A model generated the notes under the pieces. It ran no database searches. It saw nothing but the letters and a program-made list of their open reading frames with translations, and was not told the origin of the DNA. A stretch of 64,000 nt of DNA from Lepidurus packardi (lineage: Eukaryota > Arthropoda > Branchiopoda > Notostraca > Triopsidae). The stretch is taken from contig JAKZAN010000004.1 of assembly GCA_023053545.1 (NCBI GenBank), positions 682,001-746,000 on the forward strand, read 5' to 3'. The position numbers were made by a program, and so were the translations under genes. Each line of letters starts with the position of its first letter. The stretch's first letter is position 1. This document shows, piece after piece, positions 55,479-64,000 of the stretch.

Positions 55479-56052
55479 TTAATAACGGGCAGGGGCAGAG
55501 ACGACAGCGGGTGTACTGTACGGGACGGGAGCAACATAGGCGGGTGCACGGTAGGCGGTGGGGGAAACATAGGCGGGGGCAACATAGCCTGAGGCGGAGT
55601 AAGTTGGTGGTCGGACGGTGGCCCACACGGCGGCGACTTCCGGGGTGTATGCGGGGGCGACGGGCAAGTGGTCACCCATGGGTTGGAATCCGTTTTCGTC
55701 AGCAACCCAGGTCAATGTGATGCGTTGGCCTTCGGGGGTAACGAAAAATGAGGATCCGCGGTTGGTGTTGCCCATTTCGTTGCCGATCATCTTCTGGACT
55801 TGAGATTCTTCTCGGGTCGTGCCGTCCGATCCAGTGTAGCTAGAAAGTCAATACTTGACGTTAAAGTATCAGAATGATGACTGAACTGTCTTACCTCCAG
55901 CGGCTGCTTCCGTCTGGATTACGGACATCGCTTTGGCTCACGATGGTGATCTCGGGCTGCTTGGCATAGCCGGTAGAGTGAGAATGGTGTTGGTAAGGCA
56001 TATTTCATGCGGAGGCAGCTGCCAAGAATGCGGCGATCAAGAAGAACTTCAT
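55479..56052 (-). CDS. Cuticle protein (chitin-binding type 4/RR-like) with in-frame TGA
   Basis: Two exons on the minus strand: 55895-56052 and 55479-55839, 519 nt in phase. The N-terminus MKFFLIAAFLAAASA is a good signal peptide, but the next codon is TGA. The frame continues NMPYQHHSHS, then EITIVSQSDVRNPDGSSRW, YTGSDGTTREES and VTPEGQRITLTWVADENGF, a Rebers-Riddiford-like chitin-binding core, then a Pro/Ala/Tyr-rich tail (APAYVSPTAYRAPAYVAPVP) typical of arthropod cuticle. The 55-bp intron and the promoter look normal. Either a recent pseudogene, a polymorphism or sequence error, or a downstream start without a signal peptide. Confidence 0.8.
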
Positions 56053-56084
56053 TGTTGGTTTGGGGGTTTCAGAGATTGAGACTG

Positions 56085-56119
56085 AACTGATTATATTAAC
56101 CACAGCCATTGCTTTTATA
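56085..56119 (-). promoter_or_regulatory. Cuticle gene core promoter (TATA + Inr)
   Basis: On the minus strand TATAAAAG (56112-56119) lies about 31 bp upstream of the arthropod initiator TCAGTT (56085-56090), giving a 5' UTR of roughly 36 nt before the ATG at 56052. Spacing is canonical. Confidence 0.7.
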
Positions 56120-56389
56120 CCTGGATCAACTGGAACATGCACAACACTTAACCCACATTTCTTGGATTCGCCTCGGGGAAGGGCGAACTTTACCCCTCGA
56201 ATTTTTTACTTTTACATTCGTTTGTTAGATCGGAAATGCAAAAGAGCTTAAATACAACCGAAAGAGTTTAATACAACCGAAATGTGAAAGAGTTCTGCAA
56301 ATCTTTTGGGTGAAGGTTGTTTGAAACTGTAAACAGCCTCGCGCACAATTTCCCATCAAGTTCGATTACTGTGTCAGTAAGGTGCATCG

Positions 56390-59300
56390 CAGGGGCGTCG
56401 CGAGGGGGGGGGGTTTGGGGGGGTGCACCACCCCCCCAATAATTGGCCAAAAACCGATTCGGTAAAATTTGGGTCGCCGTCGGTAAAATTCTGAAAATGA
56501 AAATAAAATTTTCCAATGCTATAATAGATAAAGTGAATCTCATAGAAGCTACTCCTGGTGAGGTCTATTGTTAATGTCCATTACAGTACCTTTAAAAAAA
56601 ACCGACCCCAACAAACCGTACTGCCCTAATGGCCCGCCACTTGCGCCTGAAAACAGTGCTGCGAAAAGCCTGCTTAGCCATAATAGTTGCGGGGCATTAG
56701 GACGGTGCTCTTCGTTCTGCTTTGGAGGCACTGCGGTTCTAGCAGTTCTTGCGTACACACGTGTTTTTACGTACGATGTCTTCACTGCCTGAACCAAAGC
56801 GCCTTAAGATGGACAAAAAGGAACGTTCCAATAGGTACCTTGTACGATGCTTAATTTGTCATGCGGAAATCAGTAAGGACTATATTAATCTACACTACAT
56901 GAAAATGCATCCAGCACACGTAGGTGCACCGAAGTGGGAAAGAGTTACCAAGTTTGCAAACCCATTTGTCGCTGCAGCGCTGTGTAAGAAAACGTGCACG
57001 CCAACTGGTAACCCCGCAAGTAAAGCGGGTGATAATTCCCAAGAAATTACGGAAGTGCCTTATAACGTGGATAAGTCGAACTGTGATTCTGTTGTTCAAA
57101 AAACGGGAGGTATTAAAGAGGAGTGTGGAGACCTAGACCTTGAGGATATACCTGATGTAAACGAGGAAGCACGAAGCTTTGAAATGGATAGCATAGTCAT
57201 TGAAGAATCATCTCCCGTACCTGGATTTGTCTCGGTCGAATGTGAAAATATGACAGAAAAGTATGACATATTTTCTTGCCTTGGATCCCTAGAGATCTTA
57301 AAAGAAAAATTGACAGCATGCGACAGAGTAATTTCTTCTTTTAAAAGCTCATCGCTAGTCGATGAAGAGTCAGTGGCTTGTGCAATCTTAGATGTAGCGA
57401 ATGAAGTAAAACTTGCAGTGGAAGAGACCCTTCGAGTGTCGACTACAACGTTAGAATCTTTAAAAGTCAAGAATGTTGCACCTTTGCTTTCACTAGAAAA
57501 CTGCTCGGTAGATCACGACCCTGGGTTGCGTCCCAAAGAATTGTCGGATAATCAGAGGTCCTACTTGGTCAATCTGGGACCTTGCCAGCCTCAGTTGATG
57601 CATTTTCCTGTCAACACTTCTATTACAAATGTGCGTCACACCAACCGCTTCATCAATACGTGGTTCCAGGAGTTCCCCCATCTTGAGTACAGTGTCCAAA
57701 TGGATAAAGCATATTGTTTCGTATGTAAACTGTTCCCCAATGTTTTAGGTAGGTTATGTTATTAAATTTACCCTATTCTTTTGACGCTTATATCCGTGCT
57801 ATTATATTAATTAGGTCGCTCGAAAGCGTCTGATGTCTTTATTGAGGGAGTTCGTAGTTGGAACAAAATGAAGAGCAAAGGTTCAGACGACCCTGGTAAG
57901 CTCAGGAAACATTTCGCAAGCAAGTCTCACAGAGCTGCATTGCAAAGTTTCATTTCGTTTACGAATAAAGCGGGCGGTGTAGATTTGCTACTTAAACGCG
58001 AAAACAGCTCGCAGCTGATAAGGATAGAAGCAGAAAAGTTCCGAAACCAACAGATAATTCGAATGCTGTTGGATATCGTCAAAACACTTGCGCGGCAACA
58101 GCTTGCCTTCCGAGGAGCATCATGCAATGAACACAACGGAAATTTCATGCAGATAGTTTTTCTGGTGTCTCGTAATTGTCCTGATCTTCGTCGATGGATA
58201 GAGAGTAGGAGCGACCGCGCTAACAAAGTAACATATATGAGTGGAGAATCGGTTGAAGAGTTCATTAGCGTACTCGGGGAGCAAGTTAAGATCAAGATCG
58301 TGCAAGAAATTAATAAAGCAGAATATTACGGAATTTTTGCGGACACAACACCAGACGTCAGTCACGAAGAAAAGCTTATTTTTGGCGTTCGATACGTGCA
58401 AGGAAATGGCGACCCAATCGAAAGGGTCCTTGCCATTGTCAAAGCCAAATCTAAGACGGGGGATGGGATTGCTCGTTGCATAGTGGCTTGTCTAGTACGT
58501 TTGGGTCTTGATGTTGCGAAGATTCTCTTCCAATCTTATGACTTTAGGAATAGCATGTCGGGGAAAAATAACGGTGCCCAGGCGCACGTTTCACGCCTAC
58601 TGCAAAAGTGCATTCCGTACTTCCGCTGTTTAGCGCACAGAGAGGAAAACATTGTGCAGCATGCGTGCGAGCGGGTAGCTAGCGTGCGAAACATGTTCGG
58701 CACATTGCAGCAATTGTACGTGTTTTTCACATCAGGAACGAAACGTTTTCAATTGTACAGAGATGCGCTGCAGAAAGTAGAAGGGAAGCTCATGCTGAAA
58801 AAGTTGTCCACGACTCGCTGGACTGCACGGAAAGATTCTCTTGTAGCTGCATGGAGCGCCCTTCCTGAAACTGTCAAGCTGCTTCATCTTATTTCTTGTG
58901 AGGGAAGCTTGGATCGGGAATCGACGGACAGGGCTAACGCGCTTCTTAAAGCCGTTACCAAGATGGATTTTATTTATACTGTCGGTTTTATGCGGCATGT
59001 CATGAGTGTCACAAGCTCATTAACAACTTGCCTGCAAGCAGAAAAGTTGGATATAATTGGCGCCAAGGATTTGTTTGCGGCAACTATTGCTATTCTGGAC
59101 AAAATGGACGACTCTGTTATTGAGGAACAGGTGGAGGCTGCAGTAATCCATGCCCAAAACATAAATAGGATTTTGGATGGAGATGACGAAACGTACGATC
59201 CCGAGTACGAGTTCCGCCACCATCACAGGTTTATTCGCCCTCCAGCAAGATTTAGGGGCGAAGAGGACTCTGTCAGTTCGTCATCGAAACCTGCTGGTTT

Positions 59301-60094
59301 TCTAGACTTTTACCTCGCTGAGAGCAAACGAGTTTTGGAGGTAAACTTTTCCGAATTCACGGTTGATGGGTTGAAATACCAGATTTAAAGGGTTTTCTTC
59401 CATTTCAGTGTCTTATTGATGAAATGCGTGACTCGCTCGAAGAATTGGGAGCAAGAATTCTCCCTGTAACTAAACTTCTTCAAGTTCTTGATCTCGAGGC
59501 CTGTTCGGAATTCGTTAAGCTGTTTCCCAGTGGTTTATTTAATGCCGAAGATTTGCGTGTAGAAATGGAGCTATTTAAAGCGGACTGCAATTTGAAATTT
59601 GGTGCTGAAATTTCACTAGATTTGTACCCAAAATTGTTTGAGAATGCCAAAAAAATGAAACTAGTCCTGCCCCTAGTATGGAAAGCCTACCTAGTCGCTC
59701 GTACAATTCCCGTTACCACAGCTAGTGGAGAACGTGGATTTAGCAAGCTCAAAATCATCAAGACCTCACTCCGCTCAGTCATGAGTGACGAACGACTAGA
59801 AAACCTCCTTCTGTTGGCGTCTGAAAAAGACATTTCGGACGAAATTGATCAAAGCGACCTGTTGGAGCGATGGAAAGCGAAGAAAAATAGGAAAGTTTGT
59901 TTTTAATCGGAATGTGCAGAACGAGGATTATTCAATAAATCTCGTAAAATTAAAGGAAATAACTACGATAATAACTGTTTAAATCTTTAATAGTCGATAG
60001 AAAATACTATAATACAGTCGGTAAAATCGGAAATTACAGTCGGTAAAACTAAGGTCCCCACCCCCCCAATGGAAACCCCCTCGCGACGCCCCTG
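56390..60094 (+). mobile_element. Complete hAT transposon
   Basis: Terminal inverted repeats begin CAGGGGCGTCGCGAGGGGG at both ends (3705 bp). Flanks GGTGCATC and GGTGCATG resemble an 8-bp target duplication, with one extra base at the left end. The sub-terminal G/C runs are also inverted. It contains one open, spliced transposase gene. Structural intactness suggests recent, possibly current, activity. Confidence 0.92.
56776..59906 (+). CDS. hAT transposase, ZMYM1/TTF-finger type
   Basis: Three exons: 56776-57748, 57815-59340, 59409-59906; 2997 nt, 998 aa, no stops. N-terminal C2H2-like finger (CLICHAEISKDYINLHYMKMH, residues about 27-47), acidic middle, then a TTF-type zinc finger spanning the first intron (YCFVCKLFPNVLG...LRKHFASKSHRAAL). 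The RNase-H-like catalytic region with DUF4371-type sequence follows (YYGIFADTTPDVSHEEKLI), then the helical insertion and the C-terminal hAT dimerisation motif (TTASGERGFSKLKIIKTSL). Introns are 66 and 68 bp with GT/AG ends. Start at MSSLPEPKRL, the first ATG in frame. It is a different hAT lineage from the relic at 46100. Confidence 0.92.
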
Positions 60095-60535
60095 GGTGCA
60101 TGCATATAATTTATTCGCAATCTCAAATACTCAAATACTCAATCTCAAATACAATCTCGCGATCTTCAGCGCCAAATGGTTTCTGATATAAGCACCTCGT
60201 CTCTCGCGTTTGGCGACGTTTTGTTACCCGCGTATTGCAGGCTTGCCGTCGTTGTGGGCGGCGAAGGTTCTGCGATGTTCATTTCGCGTTGCGAATTAAA
60301 GAATTCTGCCAAAGAAGTGCGGCACGTTTGCGAATATGATTTAAATTGCCGTTTAAAATTGGTTAGCGAGGCCTGAGTGGGGAAACTCGATTAATCCACA
60401 TTGCATAAAAGACGACCAAACCAATAGGCTACATCGCAAGCCATACCACACAAAAGTGGTAAAAAAAACTTACTCCCCTCGTCCCCAGGTCCCTGTATGC
60501 CTGGTTTTCATCACGTCTGCTAACCTAAAAACTAT

Positions 60536-60747
60536 GCAGCGCCATTTCCCGTACGCGTCAGGTCAGGGTTCGTTGCGTTCCTTCGGCCTGCTCAGGCACT
60601 ACCTGAACAAAAAGCAGCCCTATGTAGCGCATGTAAGAAAGAAGAGAGGTGGGGCGAGTCAGGCCTGGACTAGTAGCGTTCGTTCGGCCTGCTCAGGCAT
60701 AACCGCAACAACAGCGCGTTTTTTAGACGACCATATAAATATCACAT
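60536..60747 (+). promoter_or_regulatory. 5S rDNA upstream spacer elements
   Basis: Two copies of CGGCCTGCTCAGGCA (about 60583-60597 and 60689-60703) lie upstream of the 5S gene, matching the spacer at 20987-21310 on the other strand. A TATAAAT at 60733 sits near the position of the -30 TATA-like element of arthropod 5S genes. Confidence 0.6.
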
Positions 60748-60865
60748 GCCAACGGCCATACCACACAGAATGTACCCAGACTCGTCAGCTCCTGGAAGTC
60801 AAGCTGTGTCGGGCCCGGTCAGTACTTGGATGGGTGACCGCCTGGGAACACCGGGTGCTGTTGGC
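60748..60865 (+). rRNA. 5S ribosomal RNA gene
   Basis: 118 nt from GCCAACGGCCATACCACAC to CCGGGTGCTGTTGGC with the internal C-box TGGATGGGTGACCGCCTGG and a TTTTT terminator directly after. One difference (G for T near the 3' end) from the minus-strand copy at 20815. The upstream TATA-like element and conserved spacer support a bona fide gene, though a 5S-derived dispersed family is possible. Confidence 0.9.
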
Positions 60866-60956
60866 TTTTTCGCTTTTTTACACTGAAATTGTAGACTTTT
60901 CTTTCTGAACCGTTATAGGGTGTTCCACTTGCTGCTCGGGTGCAATATTTTTGCAC

Positions 60957-61332
60957 TCAGTGTGTATTATCACGTTCCACTTCGACGTCCGTGCCAGTCA
61001 ACTGCACGGATCGCGTTCCACTTACAGGATGCGCACTGGAAAGTGCAAAACAATGCAACTTTTAAGGCACTGAATTTTTTCTCAGTGCTGTGGTTTCAGT
61101 GCACTTTCCTTGTGACGTGAATATGAATGCATCAGACAAACAGAAGCTACTTCTTGCGGTTTTATTAAAGAGCGAGTCGTCGAATTTGAGGAGCAATGTG
61201 CTATTTTACTTGCTGCAAGCAATAACCCGATTTAGTTCTCAAAATATTGAATAATGTGTCTGTGGTACACTTGTATTCAGGCAATGAGGTATGTTGTTAA
61301 ATTAACATTATTTTATCACTATCAAAACCTAG
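60957..61332 (+). repeat. Dispersed repeat shared with 29988-30358
   Basis: Inverted relative to the copy near 30 kb. It contains a 43-codon frame at 61123-61254 (MNASDKQKLLLAVLLKSESS start) that is also kept in the other copy. The preceding GTGTTCCACTTGCTGC...GTGCAAT recalls the MITE ends at 7476. Confidence 0.8.
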
Positions 61333-62191
61333 TCAGGTCAGGTCAAACTTTAGTACTGGTCAGGGAGAGTTTAGGCTGTATGTAATGACACTTTAGGCGA
61401 CCTAGAAACGCTTTAGTGTGTATGGCTTTGTTGTGACGGAAGAAGAAGACCTTTCTTCTAGTGACAACAGAGCCATCACTTTTTACAACCCTGTTGTTCA
61501 GTTACCGGAAGGTATAAAGGACAGCAGGGAAGTGATTCGGGTGGCCAGTGTGATACCAGAGTGTAACGAGCTGAGTCCGTGCGAATGTAACAAGTGTAAC
61601 GAACTGAGTCAGTGAGAATACAGTTGAGGAATGAGCTTCGAAGTCTCTTGCGTTGTCGTAGTTGCTAGTGCTCATCAGAAGCCTAAAACGTAAGTACAGC
61701 GTTTTAACAGTAACATCACATGTATGTCAATAGCAAGTGAACCAATTGGTCTGCTGTATCTTTTTTCAAAATGTTAGAATCTTCGTACATTATCCCTTCG
61801 TAAAGTACTCAAAAGAATAAAAGGAGTACAACCCTCTTTGTATTTTAGGTACAGTTTTATATTTTACCGTTTGACGCTTTTGTAAGTCTTTCAGGTGGGT
61901 GAAAGAGAAGTTTGCCATCACATAGCAATCTCAAAGTATATTAGCGGTAAGCTTTATATAGATGCTGTATTGTTATTGGTGAAGAAGTTATAAGAAAAGT
62001 ATATTAGCTAATATATTTAAAGCGCCTAATTGGAAATTTTGAAATTTTTTTCATTATTCACTGGAGTTCGTCACATTCACGGCTACGACCTGTGGGCATG
62101 AAACCTCCTTTCCTACGGGGGGCATGACCCCAAAAATGTGTTTGGGTAACACGACGAAGCATACGCCATTTTCTGTGGTTCTACTTCTGTG
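61333..62191. other. No supported gene
   Basis: The frame at 61418-61615 (acidic, ending with a repeated CNELS phrase) has no recognisable domain. The rest is AT-rich and probably contains the 3' flank of the receptor gene on the minus strand. Confidence 0.45.
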
Positions 62192-63717
62192 TTAAGGTGA
62201 GTAAGCAATAATGATCAGATAGTACGTGATAATGGCGCCACAAACCTGCAAAAAAAGAACAACATTCAAACCAAACTTTAATAAAAAAATGTTCGTACGG
62301 ATGGAATCATTTTCCTGTTTATAGTGAATAAACCACAGGCGCTGATTCCCACATTCTTGGCTGTTATGCGACTATGGAAAGACTGAAGTTGGACGTCCAA
62401 AGAACCGTGCTCATCTTTAAAGTCCCCATCGCAAAATGGGATTCCCCCGACTACTTCCTTACACCTATGCGCCTATGGAAAAAGATTTTAAAGGCTATAT
62501 AGTAAATTTTTATATTTCTATATAATTAAAATTACTTTTTATGGTATATAGATAAAGTATAAAAAATGTGCTTACAGCTGTGGGGATTAAATCCGCAGCC
62601 CATATCACAAACAAAAGTTCAGCTATATGCTGAACAAGCATCTGCGTTACGTTTACCAACGAAATGGATTTGGCAGTATTTTGAAAATCAATCTGAAGCG
62701 CCTGTTTTGAAATGTGATACAAGTTGCCCATGATGTGCAAGAGATGACACACAAGATAGAGCAGCAAAGCCATGCCGATATAGGCGTTAACATCGATGAC
62801 TGCCTTTTGAAGCAGGACAGAAATAGCTTGTAGCTTGCTAAGCCGATTTCGAAATTTCTGAGACTGGCCAACGTCATGGGTCAGTCCGTTCTCCAAAATG
62901 TCAACTTGGTAAGGAGAAGGAAGGCCAGGGTACAAGTCATAGCGTATTTTGTCTGCAAAGCCGTGGTAGTAGCTGGCTAGTGTACGACAAAACATGTAAA
63001 GCTGTATCGGCACGACCCATGTTGAAACGTAATAAAACACAAACGTAAATCCATGGGAGATGTTCCCAATAAGCGGAATTCCGGTACCCAGTGTAAAGAT
63101 GGGACTTTCCAAGGCTTTGGATTCCTCATAGGTAAGATAAATCCACATGAGGTTAGATATTATCTAAATAACTTAGTTAAGTTTAAGTCTGTATTTTAAC
63201 TGGCCTTTCAAAATATCATTCGTACCGGTAGTGACTCCAGAAATAGGATGAGAATCGTCAAGGGCCATAAGTTGGAGCTCGTGAAGTTTGAGCACAAATA
63301 TCCTTGTATCTCGTTAATAGTATTAAGAGCCGATTCTAAGGCTGACATGCTGGAAAAACCAATTCGAGGAATAATAACTGTGTAGCAAATCATGCTGCTA
63401 GCAAGCAATACGCTAATTAATGCACCAGCACTGGATCTTAGCACCGCGCCAATCATGTAGTCGATGGTCAAGGTGATGTGTAGGGCCATGGCCAGTATCC
63501 AGAGAACGGTAGTAATATGAAGTCTGGCGAATCGAATGCGAAGGAATCCGGAACTTACTGACGTGACGAGAACAGGTAGACATCCCATCCATTTTAGGAA
63601 AGAGACGATTTTCAAAATAGCTAATACAGAACTAGAGTAATACTCTTTTGAAGTGGACCCAGTGGGTTCAACTTTAGTCTTGCTTGGTAAAACCCACATG
63701 CTTTTGGTTTGACTCAT
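62192..63717 (-). CDS. Gustatory receptor (Gr) family chemoreceptor
   Basis: Four exons on the minus strand: 63226-63717, 62576-63163, 62299-62472, 62192-62245; 1308 nt, 435 aa, all introns phase 0. A multi-pass membrane protein with hydrophobic segments such as TTVLWILAMALHITLTI, ALISVLLASSMICYTVII and GFTFVFYYVSTWVVPI. The third exon has the conserved pre-TM7 pattern (FHSRITAKNVGISACGLFTI), and the last encodes a TYYLIIIAYSP end comparable to the Gr TYhhhhhQF signature, with its final QF changed. Start at MSQTKSMWV. Gr proteins are inverted-topology ligand-gated channels for taste compounds and are greatly expanded in Daphnia. Confidence 0.88.
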
Positions 63718-64000
63718 GGCCAAGTACTAACGAATTGTCACTCTGATAACCTGTACAGCCTTAGTACTTCGTCATTTCTCGCATAAGCTGATAGGTATTT
63801 TTATCTAATTTATAGTTACGTTTATAAGGGCAAAGTGTCCACTTTCTGTCATCCTAACAAGTGGATGGGGTGGCACCCTCCATACAACCAACACTCAAAT
63901 TTGAGAAGCAAATAGGAGGAAATTCACTTGAGCGTCATCGATTCTCATTTCCTTGCTTGTAATACATATTTCAGGAAATATATGCATCGCTTTATTACCG
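63718..64000. other. Upstream region of the Gr gene
   Basis: Non-coding sequence 5' of the receptor gene; no other gene or clear promoter motif could be assigned. Confidence 0.4.

Noticed and set aside
60456-60908. 150-aa frame over the 5S region
   Set aside because: It is translation of 5S rDNA and its spacer.

Overview
This is an arthropod genomic window, most likely from a water flea (Daphnia-type crustacean). The clues are short AG/GT introns, a chemoreceptor of the gustatory (Gr) superfamily, a Rebers-Riddiford-type cuticle protein, many MADF/hAT/Gypsy copies, and (CCTAA)n/(TTAGG)n stretches matching the arthropod telomere repeat. All calls come from reading the sequence; no database search was made.

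Layout. (1) 1-19464, + strand: one large extracellular-matrix or cell-surface gene whose 5' end lies outside the window. I could chain 34 exons in consistent phase (1707 codons plus stop): Sushi, basic linker, Sushi, 21 EGF-like domains, two Sushi, an HYR-type region and a basic tail. Its introns hold several MITEs, a tandem duplication and a U2 snRNA fragment. (2) 19.5-27.1 kb: an intact FRG1 gene (- strand, 264 aa, four exons), a broken duplicate of its last exon, a MITE full of telomere-like repeats, a 5S rRNA gene with a truncated second copy, and a complete Gypsy element with identical LTRs but no Gag capsid. (3) 27.7-30.4 kb: a receptor tyrosine phosphatase relic and dispersed repeats.

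(4) 30.5-49.3 kb is a nested mobile-element stack. A decayed hAT transposon (30546-49347) carries in its 5' part a 14.5-kb element with 16-bp perfect terminal inverted repeats and a 7-bp target duplication (31096-45599). Inside that lie a 5'-truncated LINE, a proline-rich coding region, a 5.4-kb array of a 92-bp satellite and an unrecognised 283-aa gene, but no recognisable transposase. A 370-bp MITE with an 8-bp target duplication also sits in the hAT. The 14.5-kb element is the best candidate for something undescribed.

(5) 49.6-56.1 kb: a Harbinger-like MITE, a three-exon MADF-BESS gene, a broken secreted Cys-rich peptide, a LINE tail and a cuticle protein gene with an in-frame TGA right after its signal peptide. 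(6) 56.4-60.1 kb: a complete hAT transposon with an open 998-aa, three-exon transposase. (7) 60.5-64 kb: a second 5S rRNA gene, a repeat shared with 30 kb, and a four-exon gustatory receptor gene (- strand, 435 aa). Host genes are thus separated by mobile DNA of clearly different ages.
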